This document shows positions 14,868 through 23,021 of a DNA stretch of 25,038 bases, piece by piece. The notes below the pieces were generated by a model. That model was not told the origin of the DNA and did not search any database. It worked only from the letters and a program-made list of their open reading frames with translations. The DNA comes from SIG459 sp045631645. GTDB taxonomy: Bacteria > Bacillota > Clostridia > Oscillospirales > Oscillospiraceae. Position 1 is the stretch's first letter, and every line of letters starts with the position of its first letter. The stretch covers positions 1 to 25,038 of the forward strand of contig JAZQVC010000051.1 of NCBI GenBank assembly GCA_045631645.1, in the 5' to 3' direction. Both the position numbers and the translations under genes were made by a program.

Positions 14868-16745
14868 ATGATAAACAAATTTTCTTCCATTGATGCGCTG
14901 CCCCAGCATTTTTTGCAGGGAGGAGCTTTGAATGCTTACGAATATTTCGGAAGCCATTTCATGCCTGACGGACGCTGCCGCTTCACCGTGTGGGCACCCA
15001 ACGCCAAGGCTGTGAGCCTTGTGGGTGAGTTCAACAACTGGCAGGTGGGTGCAACACCCATGGATCGCTTGCCTTCGGGAGAATGGACCGTTTCCCTCCC
15101 CGACATTGCTCAGGGAACAATTTATAAATACGCCATCACATGGCACAACGGCAAGGTGGTGCTTAAAGCAGACCCCTATGCCTTCCATGCCGAGACAGGC
15201 CCGGGTACCGGCAGCAAGGTATGGGACATCTCCGGCCACAAGTGGAGCGACGGACGTTATCTTGCCGCCAGAAATAAAAAAGATTTCCACACCCGTCCCG
15301 TCAGCGTATATGAAGTGCATATAGGCGCATGGAAAAAGGGCGAGGATGAGCTTTATCCCAACTATCGCGCCGTTGCCGACTCTCTTGCGGATTACTGCCT
15401 CGATATGGGCTATACCCATGTTGAGCTTATGCCCATAACAGAATACCCCTATCCCCCCAGCTGGGGTTATCAGGTGACAGGCTACTTTGCCCCCACCAGT
15501 CGCTACGGCACTCCTCAGGACTTTATGTACTTTGTGGATCGCATGCACAAAGCGGGCATAGGCGTTATCATCGACTGGGTTCCCGCCCACTTCCCCAAGG
15601 ACGCCCACGGTTTGGGTATGTTTGACGGCACACCCACCTATGAGCGCGACAACGAGAAGATGGCCAACCATCCCGAATGGGGCACCCTCATTTTCGATTA
15701 TCAGAAAGCTCCCGTAAAGAGCTTCCTCCTCTCCTCCGCCGCCTTCTTTATGGACGTTTACCATATTGACGGCATCCGCGTTGACGCTGTGAGCAGCATG
15801 CTTTATCTCAGCTATGCCCGTAACGGCGATTTCCTCCCCAACATTCACGGCGGTGATGTCTGCCTGGGCGCTGTGGACTTCCTAAAGGATCTCACCACCC
15901 TCATCCGTGACCGCGGCGGCATAAGCATTGCAGAAGAATCCACCACCTATCCCGGAATCACAAAACCCGTTGCCGAAGGCGGCATAGGTTTCGATATGAA
16001 GTGGGACATGGGCTTCATGCACGATACCCTCGATTATATGAAGCTTGACCCCATCTACCGCCGCTACGAGCATAATAAACTCACCTTCTCCATGATGTAC
16101 GCATTCTCCGAGCGCTATATGCTGGCTTTCTCCCACGATGAGGTTGTCCACGGAAAATGCTCCATGCTCAACAAGATGAGCGGACTTTATAACGATAAGT
16201 TTTCCAACCTGCGCTGCCTGCTGGCTTACCAGTACGGCCACCCCGGAAAGAAGCATAACTTCATGGGCACAGAAATTGCCCAGTTCATAGAGTTTAACGA
16301 AAGCCGTCAGGTGGACTGGTTCTTGCTGGATTATCCCAAGCATCTTGAGATGCAGCGCTTTGTCCGCGAACTCAACCGCATTTACCGCTCCCGCGGCGCT
16401 CTCTATGAAAACGAAATTAACTGGGAGGGCTTTAAGTGGCTGAATGTAAATGACGCAGACCGAAGCTGCATTTGCTTCATGCGCACTTCTCTCAGCGGCG
16501 AAAAAGTTGTCTGCGCCTTTAACTTCACCCCCAGAGACTGGGAGCTGCAGGTGGGTCTCCCCGAAAAGGGACGCCTCTGGCTTGTGCTCAACAGCGACGA
16601 GCACCGCTTCGGCGGCACGGGAATGGATATTCCCAAGCAGCTTGCCAGCAGCGGCAAGCCCTTTGCCGAACATCCCGACTCCGCATTCCTGAAACTCCCC
16701 CCGCTCAGCGCGGTTTATTACACATATAAGGAGGACAAAAAGTGA
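14868..16745 (+). CDS. glgB: 1,4-alpha-glucan branching enzyme GlgB
   Basis: A 625-residue GH13 branching enzyme that cuts alpha-1,4 chains and re-attaches them by alpha-1,6 bonds during glycogen synthesis. An N-terminal CBM48-like domain (VSLVGEFNNWQ) precedes the barrel. Family regions are intact: YEVHIGAWKKGE, PITEYPYPPSWGYQVTGYFAP, region II GIRVDAVSSMLY with nucleophile Asp306, region III IAEEST with the acid/base glutamate at 356 (or 357), and region IV SHDEVVHGK with Asp424. Length is on the short side of normal, with little N-terminal extension. It is first in the operon; its TGA overlaps the GTG of the next gene in a GTGA overlap, so the two glycogen enzymes are translationally coupled. 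Confidence 0.97.
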   Translation: MINKFSSIDALPQHFLQGGALNAYEYFGSHFMPDGRCRFTVWAPNAKAVSLVGEFNNWQVGATPMDRLPSGEWTVSLPDIAQGTIYKYAITWHNGKVVLKADPYAFHAETGPGTGSKVWDISGHKWSDGRYLAARNKKDFHTRPVSVYEVHIGAWKKGEDELYPNYRAVADSLADYCLDMGYTHVELMPITEYPYPPSWGYQVTGYFAPTSRYGTPQDFMYFVDRMHKAGIGVIIDWVPAHFPKDAHGLGMFDGTPTYERDNEKMANHPEWGTLIFDYQKAPVKSFLLSSAAFFMDVYHIDGIRVDAVSSMLYLSYARNGDFLPNIHGGDVCLGAVDFLKDLTTLIRDRGGISIAEESTTYPGITKPVAEGGIGFDMKWDMGFMHDTLDYMKLDPIYRRYEHNKLTFSMMYAFSERYMLAFSHDEVVHGKCSMLNKMSGLYNDKFSNLRCLLAYQYGHPGKKHNFMGTEIAQFIEFNESRQVDWFLLDYPKHLEMQRFVRELNRIYRSRGALYENEINWEGFKWLNVNDADRSCICFMRTSLSGEKVVCAFNFTPRDWELQVGLPEKGRLWLVLNSDEHRFGGTGMDIPKQLASSGKPFAEHPDSAFLKLPPLSAVYYTYKEDKK

Positions 16746-19700
16746 ACGCTGAACTTGAAAAGCTGTTGGAATTAAAAGGACGCAGCAGCCTTCCCAAAGT
16801 ACTTCTCGCAGCCGCAGAATGCTCCCCCCTTTCCAAAACCGGAGGTCTTGCAGACGTTGCAGGCGCTCTCCCCAAGAGCCTCAACGCCCTTGGCTTTGAT
16901 ACCCGTGTAATCACCCCTTACCACCGCTGCGTAAAGGAAAAATTCGCTGACCGCGTGGAACATATCACTGAATTTTACGTCAATCTGGGCTGGAGACGCC
17001 AGTATGCCGGTCTTGAAAAGCTCACCCTCGGCGAGCTCACCATATATCTTATCGACAGCGAATATTATTTCGGCGACAAGATTTACCGCGGCGGTCTTGC
17101 AGAAGGCGAGCAGTACGCTTTCTTCCAGCGCGCCGTTTTGGAGGCAATTCCCTATCTGGACTTCGTTCCCGAGGTTATCCACTGCAACGACTGGCACACC
17201 GCCTTTATCCCCTTCCTGCTGAAAACCCAGTATTTCGACAAAATGCAGGCAAATATCAAGACCCTTTTCTCCATCCATAACATCGCATTCCAGGGTCAGT
17301 TCGGCTTTGACTTTGTTGCCGATTTCCTCAGCGTGGACAGCTATTGGTATAACCATTTCTGCATCGAGCATAACGGCTGCGTCAACTTTATGAAGAGCGC
17401 CTGCGTCTATGCGGACAAGATAAACACCGTCAGCCCCAGCTATGCCGAAGAGATTAAAACCCTCCGCTTCAGCGAGGGTATGCACGAGCCTCTCATCTAT
17501 CGCGGAGGCGACCTCAGCGGCATAATCAACGGTCTGGACATCGATGTTTTCAACCCCGAAACCGACCCCGAGATCCCCTTCAACTTCTCCGCCAACGACC
17601 TTGGCGGCAAGGCAGGCTGCAAGCTTGCCCTCATCGAGGAGTTGGGACTGGATATCGAGCACGATACCCCCATCGTTGCCATGGTCACCCGTATGACAAG
17701 CCAGAAGGGCTTCGACATTGTTCTTGAAGCCATCGACGGCATTGTTGCCTCCGGCGCCGCCTTCGTGCTTCTGGGTTCCGGCGACAGCAAGTATGAAAAG
17801 GCCATGCGCGAGTGCGAGATGCGCCACCGCGGAAAGGTCTGCGCCTATATCGGCTATAGCGAAGCTCTCAGCCACCGCATCTATGCAGGCGCCGACTTCC
17901 TGCTTATGCCCTCCGCCTTTGAGCCCTGCGGCCTGAGCCAGATGATAGCCATGCGCTACGGCACTCTCCCCATTGTCCACGAGGTTGGCGGTCTGCGCGA
18001 CACCGTACGCTCTTATAACGATTTCACTGGCGAAGGCAACGGCTTCTCCTTCGAGGAATACAGCGGCGAGATGCTTCTCAAGGCCGTGCGCTATGCCCTT
18101 GACATTTGCTCCAATCCCGAAAAGCACGAGCATATCCGCTCCAACGCAATGAACACCGATTTCGGCTTCGGTCCTTCCGCTGTTGAATACGGAAAGCTCT
18201 TTGTCTCCATACTCCCTGAAAAGGCCGCTGAATTCGAACACGACCCTTTTGAGGAAGTCTGCCGCATGCCTCTCGGCGCTCTGGCCTGCGGACAGACGGT
18301 TAAATTAAGTGTAAAAGCGTCGGATACCGCCGAAAAGGTGCGCCTTGTCATCGGTGGTAAGGAATATGAAATGAGCCGCAACGGCAATCGCTTCGAAGTG
18401 GAGTTCACCGCTCCCGCCGAGCCCATTGTCCTTTGGTATCATTTCGAAGTGGACGAAAAGTTCTGCTTTGGTCCTCGGGGTCTGCGCAGCGGACATGCGG
18501 GGCAGTGGCAGATGACGGTTTATGCCGCCGACTTTGAAACTCCCAAATGGTATGAAGGCAAAACCATGTACCAGATTTTCCCCGACCGCTTCGCCCGTGG
18601 AGGCAAGGCCGCCGAAAAAGGCATTGCCTATCACCGCGATGCAGGAAGAGAAATAGAGTTCCATGAGGAGTGGAGCGAGGCCGTCAAATGGCAGCCCAGC
18701 CGCGGCAAGCGCTTTTATGCCCCAAACGATTTCTACGGCGGAACTTTGCAGGGTATATACGATAAGCTTGATTACCTCAAGGAGATGGGCGTTGATGTTA
18801 TCTACCTCAACCCCATTTTCGAGGCAGACTCCAACCACCGCTACAACACAGGCGATTATAAAAAGATTGACCCCATTCTCGGCTCTTTGGGCGACTTCAA
18901 GAAGCTTTGCGATGCCGCCGCCCAGAGAGATATGCGCATAATCCTTGACGGCGTATTCTCCCACACAGGTGACGACAGCATTTATTTCAACAAATACGGA
19001 CGCTACGGCGGCGTGGGCGCTTATCAGAACGTGGACAGCCCCTATCACTCCTGGTTCTGCTTCAAGGATTTCCCCGATAAATACCGCTGCTGGTGGAACT
19101 TCGAATCCCTCCCCGAGGTTGAAGAGCACGACAAGGCTTGGCAGGACGCCATAATTTCCGGACGTTACAGCGTTGTTAAAACATGGCTGCGCCGTGGTGC
19201 AGGCGGCTGGCGTCTGGATGTTGCCGACGAGCTGCCCGATGATGTTATTGAGCTTATCCGCTCCTCCGCCAAGGCAGAAAACAGCGAAGCCCTCATTCTG
19301 GGCGAAGTCTGGGAGGATGCCACCACCAAGAAGAGCTATGACTGCGACAGAACCTATGCTCTGGGCAAGGCTCTGGACACCGTTATGAACTATCCCCTCC
19401 GCAAGGCTCTTGTGGACTTTGCTCTGGGCTCTGCTGACGCGGAGGCCACCCGCGACTTCCTTATGGGTCAGAAGCTCAATTATCCCGCTCCCATGTACCG
19501 CTGCCTTATGAACCTTATGGGCAGCCACGACACCGCACGAATCCGCAGCGTTCTTGGTCTCGGTCACGATGGAGGCGGAATGGAGAGAGCCGAGCAGGCA
19601 AAGCTCTCTCTCACTCCTGAGCAAAATGACCGCGCCCGTCTGCTCCAGCACCTTTGCGCCGCTATAATCTTCGCCCTTCCCGGCATGCCCTGCATTTACT

Positions 19701-20059
19701 ACGGCGACGAGGAAGGCATGGAAGGTCTTCGCGATCCTTTCTGCCGCGCTCCCTATGTGAAGCAGGAAAAGGATACCAGAGAGTGGTATAGCCATCTTGC
19801 AAATCTCCGCCGCAGCAGCAGCGCCCTCTCCCACGGCGATGTTGCCTTTGCCGCTCCCGATGAGGACTGCCTCTGCATCCTCCGCTTCGACGAAAACGAG
19901 CGTTATATCTGCTGCGTCAACAGAGGCTGGGATGCAAAGAGACTTCGCATTTCTCCCGAAATGTTCTCCGGCGCTTATCGCGCTCAGATAGAGGGCAGCT
20001 TCGAGAGCTTTGAGGTCTACATGGATAAGCTCAGCGCGCAGATCATAAAGGTTGGTTAA
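16742..20059 (+). CDS. glgA: Fusion of glycogen synthase (GlgA, GT5) with a GH13 amylase/neopullulanase-like enzyme
   Basis: A 1105-residue bifunctional protein. About residues 17-497 are ADP-glucose-type glycogen synthase: KTGGLADVAGALP with Lys32, CNDWHTAFIP, HNIAFQGQFG, INGLDIDVFNPETD, MVTRMTSQKGFDIV and FEPCGLSQMIAMRYGT with Glu394. About 505-600 form a beta-rich N-domain typical of Clostridial GH13 amylases. About 605-1020 are the GH13 barrel: MYQIFPDRF (609-617), SNHRYNTGDY, LDGVFSHTGD, then nucleophile Asp826 (WRLDVADELP), acid/base Glu855 (GEVWED) and Asp930 (GSHDTAR). A C-terminal beta domain follows. Both halves are full length with all catalytic residues, and the frame is open throughout. 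GTG start with AAGGAGG upstream, overlapping the glgB stop. The GH13 specificity (cleavage or transfer of alpha-glucans) cannot be read from sequence alone. Confidence 0.93.
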   Translation: MNAELEKLLELKGRSSLPKVLLAAAECSPLSKTGGLADVAGALPKSLNALGFDTRVITPYHRCVKEKFADRVEHITEFYVNLGWRRQYAGLEKLTLGELTIYLIDSEYYFGDKIYRGGLAEGEQYAFFQRAVLEAIPYLDFVPEVIHCNDWHTAFIPFLLKTQYFDKMQANIKTLFSIHNIAFQGQFGFDFVADFLSVDSYWYNHFCIEHNGCVNFMKSACVYADKINTVSPSYAEEIKTLRFSEGMHEPLIYRGGDLSGIINGLDIDVFNPETDPEIPFNFSANDLGGKAGCKLALIEELGLDIEHDTPIVAMVTRMTSQKGFDIVLEAIDGIVASGAAFVLLGSGDSKYEKAMRECEMRHRGKVCAYIGYSEALSHRIYAGADFLLMPSAFEPCGLSQMIAMRYGTLPIVHEVGGLRDTVRSYNDFTGEGNGFSFEEYSGEMLLKAVRYALDICSNPEKHEHIRSNAMNTDFGFGPSAVEYGKLFVSILPEKAAEFEHDPFEEVCRMPLGALACGQTVKLSVKASDTAEKVRLVIGGKEYEMSRNGNRFEVEFTAPAEPIVLWYHFEVDEKFCFGPRGLRSGHAGQWQMTVYAADFETPKWYEGKTMYQIFPDRFARGGKAAEKGIAYHRDAGREIEFHEEWSEAVKWQPSRGKRFYAPNDFYGGTLQGIYDKLDYLKEMGVDVIYLNPIFEADSNHRYNTGDYKKIDPILGSLGDFKKLCDAAAQRDMRIILDGVFSHTGDDSIYFNKYGRYGGVGAYQNVDSPYHSWFCFKDFPDKYRCWWNFESLPEVEEHDKAWQDAIISGRYSVVKTWLRRGAGGWRLDVADELPDDVIELIRSSAKAENSEALILGEVWEDATTKKSYDCDRTYALGKALDTVMNYPLRKALVDFALGSADAEATRDFLMGQKLNYPAPMYRCLMNLMGSHDTARIRSVLGLGHDGGGMERAEQAKLSLTPEQNDRARLLQHLCAAIIFALPGMPCIYYGDEEGMEGLRDPFCRAPYVKQEKDTREWYSHLANLRRSSSALSHGDVAFAAPDEDCLCILRFDENERYICCVNRGWDAKRLRISPEMFSGAYRAQIEGSFESFEVYMDKLSAQIIKVG

Positions 20060-20063
20060 GATT

Positions 20064-20501
20064 ATGAAGGAAAAACAGCTTCATATGGAGGATAGTATCC
20101 GCGCCTTTGTGGATAAAATAAACGCAGAGCAGGGAGACACCATTATCGGCATGCTTCACCCCCGCTTTGTCGAATGCTCCGCGGAGGAGGCTTCCCTCAT
20201 CATGGCTTACCCCGCAATGGCTTGGGAGCGCAACCCCCTCAATGTTATGCAGGGGGGCGTTGTTGCCACCATTCTGGATTTCTCCATAGCCTGTCTGGCG
20301 GTTTACTACGGCAGCGATAAAGCCGTCACCGTATCCCTCCAGACCAGCTACCTGCGCGGCTGCCCCATTGACGGCACTCTTATCGTCAAAACGAAGCTCA
20401 CCAAGGCAGGAAAAACAATGATTCACGCATACGCGGAATGCTGGGAGGAAAAAACTCCCGACAAAACCGTTGCCACCTGCGTTGGCGTATATCACGCATA
20501 A
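20064..20501 (+). CDS. PaaI-like hotdog-fold thioesterase in the glycogen operon
   Basis: A 145-residue single hotdog domain of the PaaI/YdiI type, which hydrolyses acyl-CoA thioesters in the cytoplasm. The core is WERNPLNVMQGGVVATILD (54-72). The family's HGG is QGG here (Gln63) while Asp72 is kept. I start at the ATG at 20064, 4 bp after the fusion gene's stop; the frame extends to a TTG at 20052 but that would overlap the stop. Its spacing makes it the third gene of the glgB operon. It is clearly paralogous to the thioesterase at 22417-22875. Substrate unknown; the operon position does not explain an acyl-CoA role. Confidence 0.85.
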   Translation: MKEKQLHMEDSIRAFVDKINAEQGDTIIGMLHPRFVECSAEEASLIMAYPAMAWERNPLNVMQGGVVATILDFSIACLAVYYGSDKAVTVSLQTSYLRGCPIDGTLIVKTKLTKAGKTMIHAYAECWEEKTPDKTVATCVGVYHA

Positions 20502-20537
20502 AAAAATAACCATCGGCTCAGCCGGTGGTTATTTTTT
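20501..20537 (+). terminator. Intrinsic terminator of the glycogen operon
   Basis: A long stem (20501-20517 with 20521-20537, core AATAACCA.CGGC) with a TCA loop and one G-U pair, ending in T6. Its first base is the last base of the thioesterase stop codon. Confidence 0.93.
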
Positions 20538-20589
20538 CTATTCCGCTTTTCATCGCGTTAAATTGATAAAAAATTATGCTCATTTCCCC

Positions 20590-20618
20590 TTGTATTTTAC
20601 TTGTCCGTACATTATAAT
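20590..20618 (+). promoter_or_regulatory. Promoter of the aminotransferase gene
   Basis: A perfect TATAAT (20613-20618) with TTGTAT (20590-20595) 17 bp upstream. A GAGGTG ribosome-binding site (20642-20647) precedes the ATG at 20653. Confidence 0.65.
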
Positions 20619-20652
20619 GAGTTCCAATCCCTTTTAAAAATGAGGTGCGAAA

Positions 20653-21939
20653 ATGAAAACTTATTTTGAAATGACCATAGATGAAAAGCGCGCGGAGCTT
20701 GATGTGCTCCTCGCCCGATATGAGAACGAGAAGAAGGTTGGCCACAAGTTGGATATGTCCCGCGGCAAGCCCGACCCCACCCAGCTTAACCTGAGCATGG
20801 ATATGCTCCAGCAGAACCCCTATGACCTAATCTATACACGCAAGGGCACCGATGTTCGCAACTATGGCGAACTGGCAGGCGTTGATGAGGCCAAGGAGCT
20901 TTTCGCAGAGCTTCTGGGCGTGAAGATGGAAAATATTATCATGGGCGGACAGAGCAGCCTCGCCCTTATGTATGACATGATGATAAAGGCTCTTGTTCTT
21001 GGCGTCTGCGGCGGCAGCAAGCCTTGGGGACAGCAGGGCAAGCTGAAATTCCTTTGCCCCATCCCCGGTTATGACCGCCACTTCCGCATCTGTCAGGAAT
21101 TCGGCATCGAGATGATCAATATCCCCATGACTTCCACCGGACCCAACATGGACCTTGTCCGCGAGTATGCGGAAAATGATCCCTCCGTCAAGGGTATCTG
21201 GTGCGTTCCCAAGTATTCCAACCCTCAGGGCATCACTTATTCCCCCGAGACCGTTGAAGCTCTCGCCGCCCTGAAGCCCGCCGCTGACGACTTCCGCATT
21301 TTCTGGGATAATGCCTACTATGTCCACGGTTTCCGCGAGAAGGACGATTATCTTATGAACATCTTCGAAGCCTGCGAAAAATACGGCAGCGAGGATATGG
21401 TATATGAATTCATGTCCACCAGCAAGGTCACTTTCTCCGGCGCAGGCGTGGCTGTTTTCGTTGCCAGCAAGCGCAATGTGGACTTCCTCCTCAAGCAGAT
21501 GGGCGTTCAGACCATCGGTTACGACAAGATCAACCAGCTCCGCCACATTAAGTATTTCAAGAATGTTGATGGTCTCCGCGCTCACATGAAAAAGCAGGCA
21601 GACTATCTCCGCCCCAAGTTCGACTGCGCCCTTGCAGCTCTTGCCAGCGGTCTTGCAGGCACAGGCATAGGAAACTGGACCAACCCCAACGGCGGTTATT
21701 TCATCAGCTATGAGGGTCTGGACGGCACCGCCGCACGCTGCGTTGAGCTTTGCGCACAGGCAGGCGTTAAGTTCACCGAGGCAGGCGCCGCCTTCCCCTA
21801 CGGCATTGACCCCCATGACCGCGAAGTGAGAATTGCTCCCTCCTATCCCACCACCCCCGAACTTTACGCAAGTATGAATGTTTTCTGCATCTGCCAGCGC
21901 ATCGCAGCTCTGGAAAAGCTGATTGCAGAGGAAGCATAA
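20653..21939 (+). CDS. Class Ic PLP-dependent aminotransferase (aspartate aminotransferase-like)
   Basis: A 428-residue fold-type I aminotransferase. The start (TIDEKRAELDVLLARYENEKK, KLDMSRGKPDPTQLNLS) matches the subgroup Ic aspartate aminotransferase family (PF12897) rather than classical AspC. The PLP lysine is Lys258 in MSTSKVTFSGAGVAVF; the Asp-Tyr pair that contacts the cofactor is in FWDNAYYVHGF, and the carboxylate-binding arginine is probably in DREVRIAPSYP. It would exchange amino groups between an amino acid (perhaps aspartate or an aromatic one) and a 2-oxo acid. It is a single-gene unit with its own promoter and terminator. The family is sure; the amino-acid preference is not. 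Confidence 0.9.
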   Translation: MKTYFEMTIDEKRAELDVLLARYENEKKVGHKLDMSRGKPDPTQLNLSMDMLQQNPYDLIYTRKGTDVRNYGELAGVDEAKELFAELLGVKMENIIMGGQSSLALMYDMMIKALVLGVCGGSKPWGQQGKLKFLCPIPGYDRHFRICQEFGIEMINIPMTSTGPNMDLVREYAENDPSVKGIWCVPKYSNPQGITYSPETVEALAALKPAADDFRIFWDNAYYVHGFREKDDYLMNIFEACEKYGSEDMVYEFMSTSKVTFSGAGVAVFVASKRNVDFLLKQMGVQTIGYDKINQLRHIKYFKNVDGLRAHMKKQADYLRPKFDCALAALASGLAGTGIGNWTNPNGGYFISYEGLDGTAARCVELCAQAGVKFTEAGAAFPYGIDPHDREVRIAPSYPTTPELYASMNVFCICQRIAALEKLIAEEA

Positions 21940-21950
21940 ATAAGGATATT

Positions 21951-21985
21951 AAAAAAGGACGAAGCTAAGTGCTTCGTCCTTTTTT
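21951..21985. terminator. Bidirectional terminator of the aminotransferase gene
   Basis: A stem of 15 bp including flanking A/T (21951-21965 with 21971-21985, core GGACGAAGC/GCTTCGTCC), A6 on the left and T6 on the right. It works for the plus-strand gene and could also stop minus-strand transcription leaving the hairpin tract. Confidence 0.93.
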
Positions 21986-22000
21986 GCGCGGTACACCTAT

Positions 22001-22367
22001 GCCTCCCTTGACAGGGGAGGTGGCGCGGCTATGCTGTGGCGGAGGGGATGTTGTCTCCGACGGCCATATTCTTTTCGTGTGGCCGGAAAGAATATGGAAA
22101 GAAAAGTCCACCAAAGAGGGGGCGCGGAATGCCCCTCTTTGGAAACTCCCTCAGTGCGGAGGGAGAAACAGCAATGTGCCACATAATCAAAATCCAAAAA
22201 CCATGGATTTCCCCTCGATTTCCGCTCAGGACGCGGCTGCCTCGAGCCGCCTGTTGGTTGCCACGGGGATTTCACCTCGTAATATTTTCGCGTAGGGAAC
22301 GGTTTTGACCGTTCCGCTGTTTGCGCACCAATCCCCCCCGTAGGGCGGGGGCTTGCTCCCGCCGCCC
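22001..22367. repeat. Dense mosaic of palindromic elements in a gene-free gap
   Basis: No credible gene. At least eight inverted repeats follow one another: 22002-22020 (CCTCCCTT arm), 22064-22097 (CCATATTCTTT arms, 11 bp perfect), 22111-22142 (CCAAAGAGGGG arms, 11 bp perfect), 22146-22165 (CTCCCTC arms), 22190-22210 (AAATCCA arms), 22233-22250 (GCGGCT arms), 22296-22315 (GGAACGGT arms with TTTG loop) and 22344-22363 (GGCGGG arms). None ends in a T-run. The first, seventh and eighth resemble modules at 4510-4645. The tract sits between two bidirectional terminators at the junction of convergent genes, a place where insertions are tolerated. It looks like nested or accreted REP/MITE-like repeats. 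Confidence 0.75.
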
Positions 22368-22380
22368 TCACCACACACGC

Positions 22381-22415
22381 AAAAAAGACGAATGCATTTG
22401 CATTCGTCCTTTTTT
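22381..22415. terminator. Bidirectional terminator of the minus-strand thioesterase
   Basis: A 10-bp stem (GACGAATGCA/TGCATTCGTC, 22387-22408) with A6 on the left and a T-run on the right. It ends next to the stop codon of the minus-strand thioesterase at 22417. Confidence 0.92.
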
Positions 22416-22416
22416 A

Positions 22417-22875
22417 TTACCATTCAAAGGGCTTTGCATTCTTGAATCTGCGGAAGGCGCCTTCGGCGGTGGCTATGAGTGAATCGGGATCGCGGGTATC
22501 ATACATCTCCGACCTCACCTGAATAACGCTGCCGCCTTCCATGGTTATCTGGCTTTTCACCGCCAGCACGCCGTCAGCAGGACAGGGTCGGAGATAGCTT
22601 ATGTGGAGGTTGATGGTGGGAGTAAGGGAATCCACAATGCATATAGTTGTAATTCCCATTGCGGTATCCAGCATGGTTGCGATAATGCCTCCGTGGATAA
22701 CCCCGTTGGGGTTGCGTTCCCAGTCCTGAGCAGGAAAACCGATGAGAGTTCGCCTTCCGTTATAGTCGCAGTCTATAAGATAGGGCTTAATCATACCTGC
22801 AACCATGCCCTTATTTCTCTCTTCGGCTTCAGCAAGAAGCTTATTCAGTTTTTCGCAAAGAACGCAGCTTTCCAT
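22417..22875 (-). CDS. PaaI-like hotdog-fold thioesterase
   Basis: A 152-residue hotdog-fold acyl-CoA thioesterase of the PaaI type. The core FPAQDWERNPNGVIHGGIIATMLDTAMG carries the usual HGG (His61-Gly63) and Asp70. It shares the WERNP..V..GG..AT.LD block and SYLR.CP.DG with the protein encoded at 20064-20501, so the two are paralogs. I choose the ATG at 22875 because GGAGGAAAG lies just upstream; an upstream TTG at 22893 would bury that site. The N-terminus has a CxxC (Cys4, Cys7), possibly incidental. It is transcribed divergently from the CoA-transferase gene, with back-to-back promoters, which suggests but does not prove a shared acyl-CoA theme. Confidence 0.88.
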   Translation of the reverse strand: MESCVLCEKLNKLLAEAEERNKGMVAGMIKPYLIDCDYNGRRTLIGFPAQDWERNPNGVIHGGIIATMLDTAMGITTICIVDSLTPTINLHISYLRPCPADGVLAVKSQITMEGGSVIQVRSEMYDTRDPDSLIATAEGAFRRFKNAKPFEW

Positions 22876-22910
22876 TGTCTTTCCTCCGTGCAAGGGACTG
22901 TTCTTCTGCC

Positions 22911-22939
22911 ATTATATATCCATTATTCCCTCTTCGCAA
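22911..22939 (-). promoter_or_regulatory. Promoter of the minus-strand thioesterase
   Basis: On the minus strand TTGCGA (22934-22939), a 17-bp spacer and a perfect TATAAT (22911-22916). Its -35 is only 21 bp from the -35 of the divergent CoA-transferase promoter, so one bound regulator could affect both. Confidence 0.7.
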
Positions 22940-22960
22940 CAAAAAATCCCCTGAGCCTCG

Positions 22961-22989
22961 TTGCATTGGGCGTGAAAAGGGTTTATAAT
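22961..22989 (+). promoter_or_regulatory. Promoter of the CoA-transferase gene
   Basis: TTGCAT (22961-22966), a 17-bp spacer and a perfect TATAAT (22984-22989). A strong GGGAGG ribosome-binding site (23007-23012) precedes the ATG. Confidence 0.75.
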
Positions 22990-23021
22990 ATAAGTGTTGA
23001 TTACAAGGGAGGTAAGCAAAA

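Noticed and set aside
18947..18964. Asn-to-Ser change in GH13 region I (DGVFSH) as a sign of inactivity
   Set aside because: I recall DGVFSH as normal in this Clostridial amylase subgroup, and all three catalytic acids are present.
18305..19834. Minus-strand open frame of 509 codons opposite the GH13 half of the fusion
   Set aside because: Antisense of a well-conserved catalytic barrel; no motif or start signal.
16742..20059. Possibility that the GlgA-GH13 fusion is a missed stop between two genes
   Set aside because: The given sequence has one uninterrupted frame and no stop, start or ribosome-binding site at the junction near 18240; only a sequencing error could split it.
21969..22374. 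Small open frames on both strands in the hairpin tract
   Set aside because: They are compositionally odd, overlap each other and translate palindromic repeats; none has a convincing start signal.
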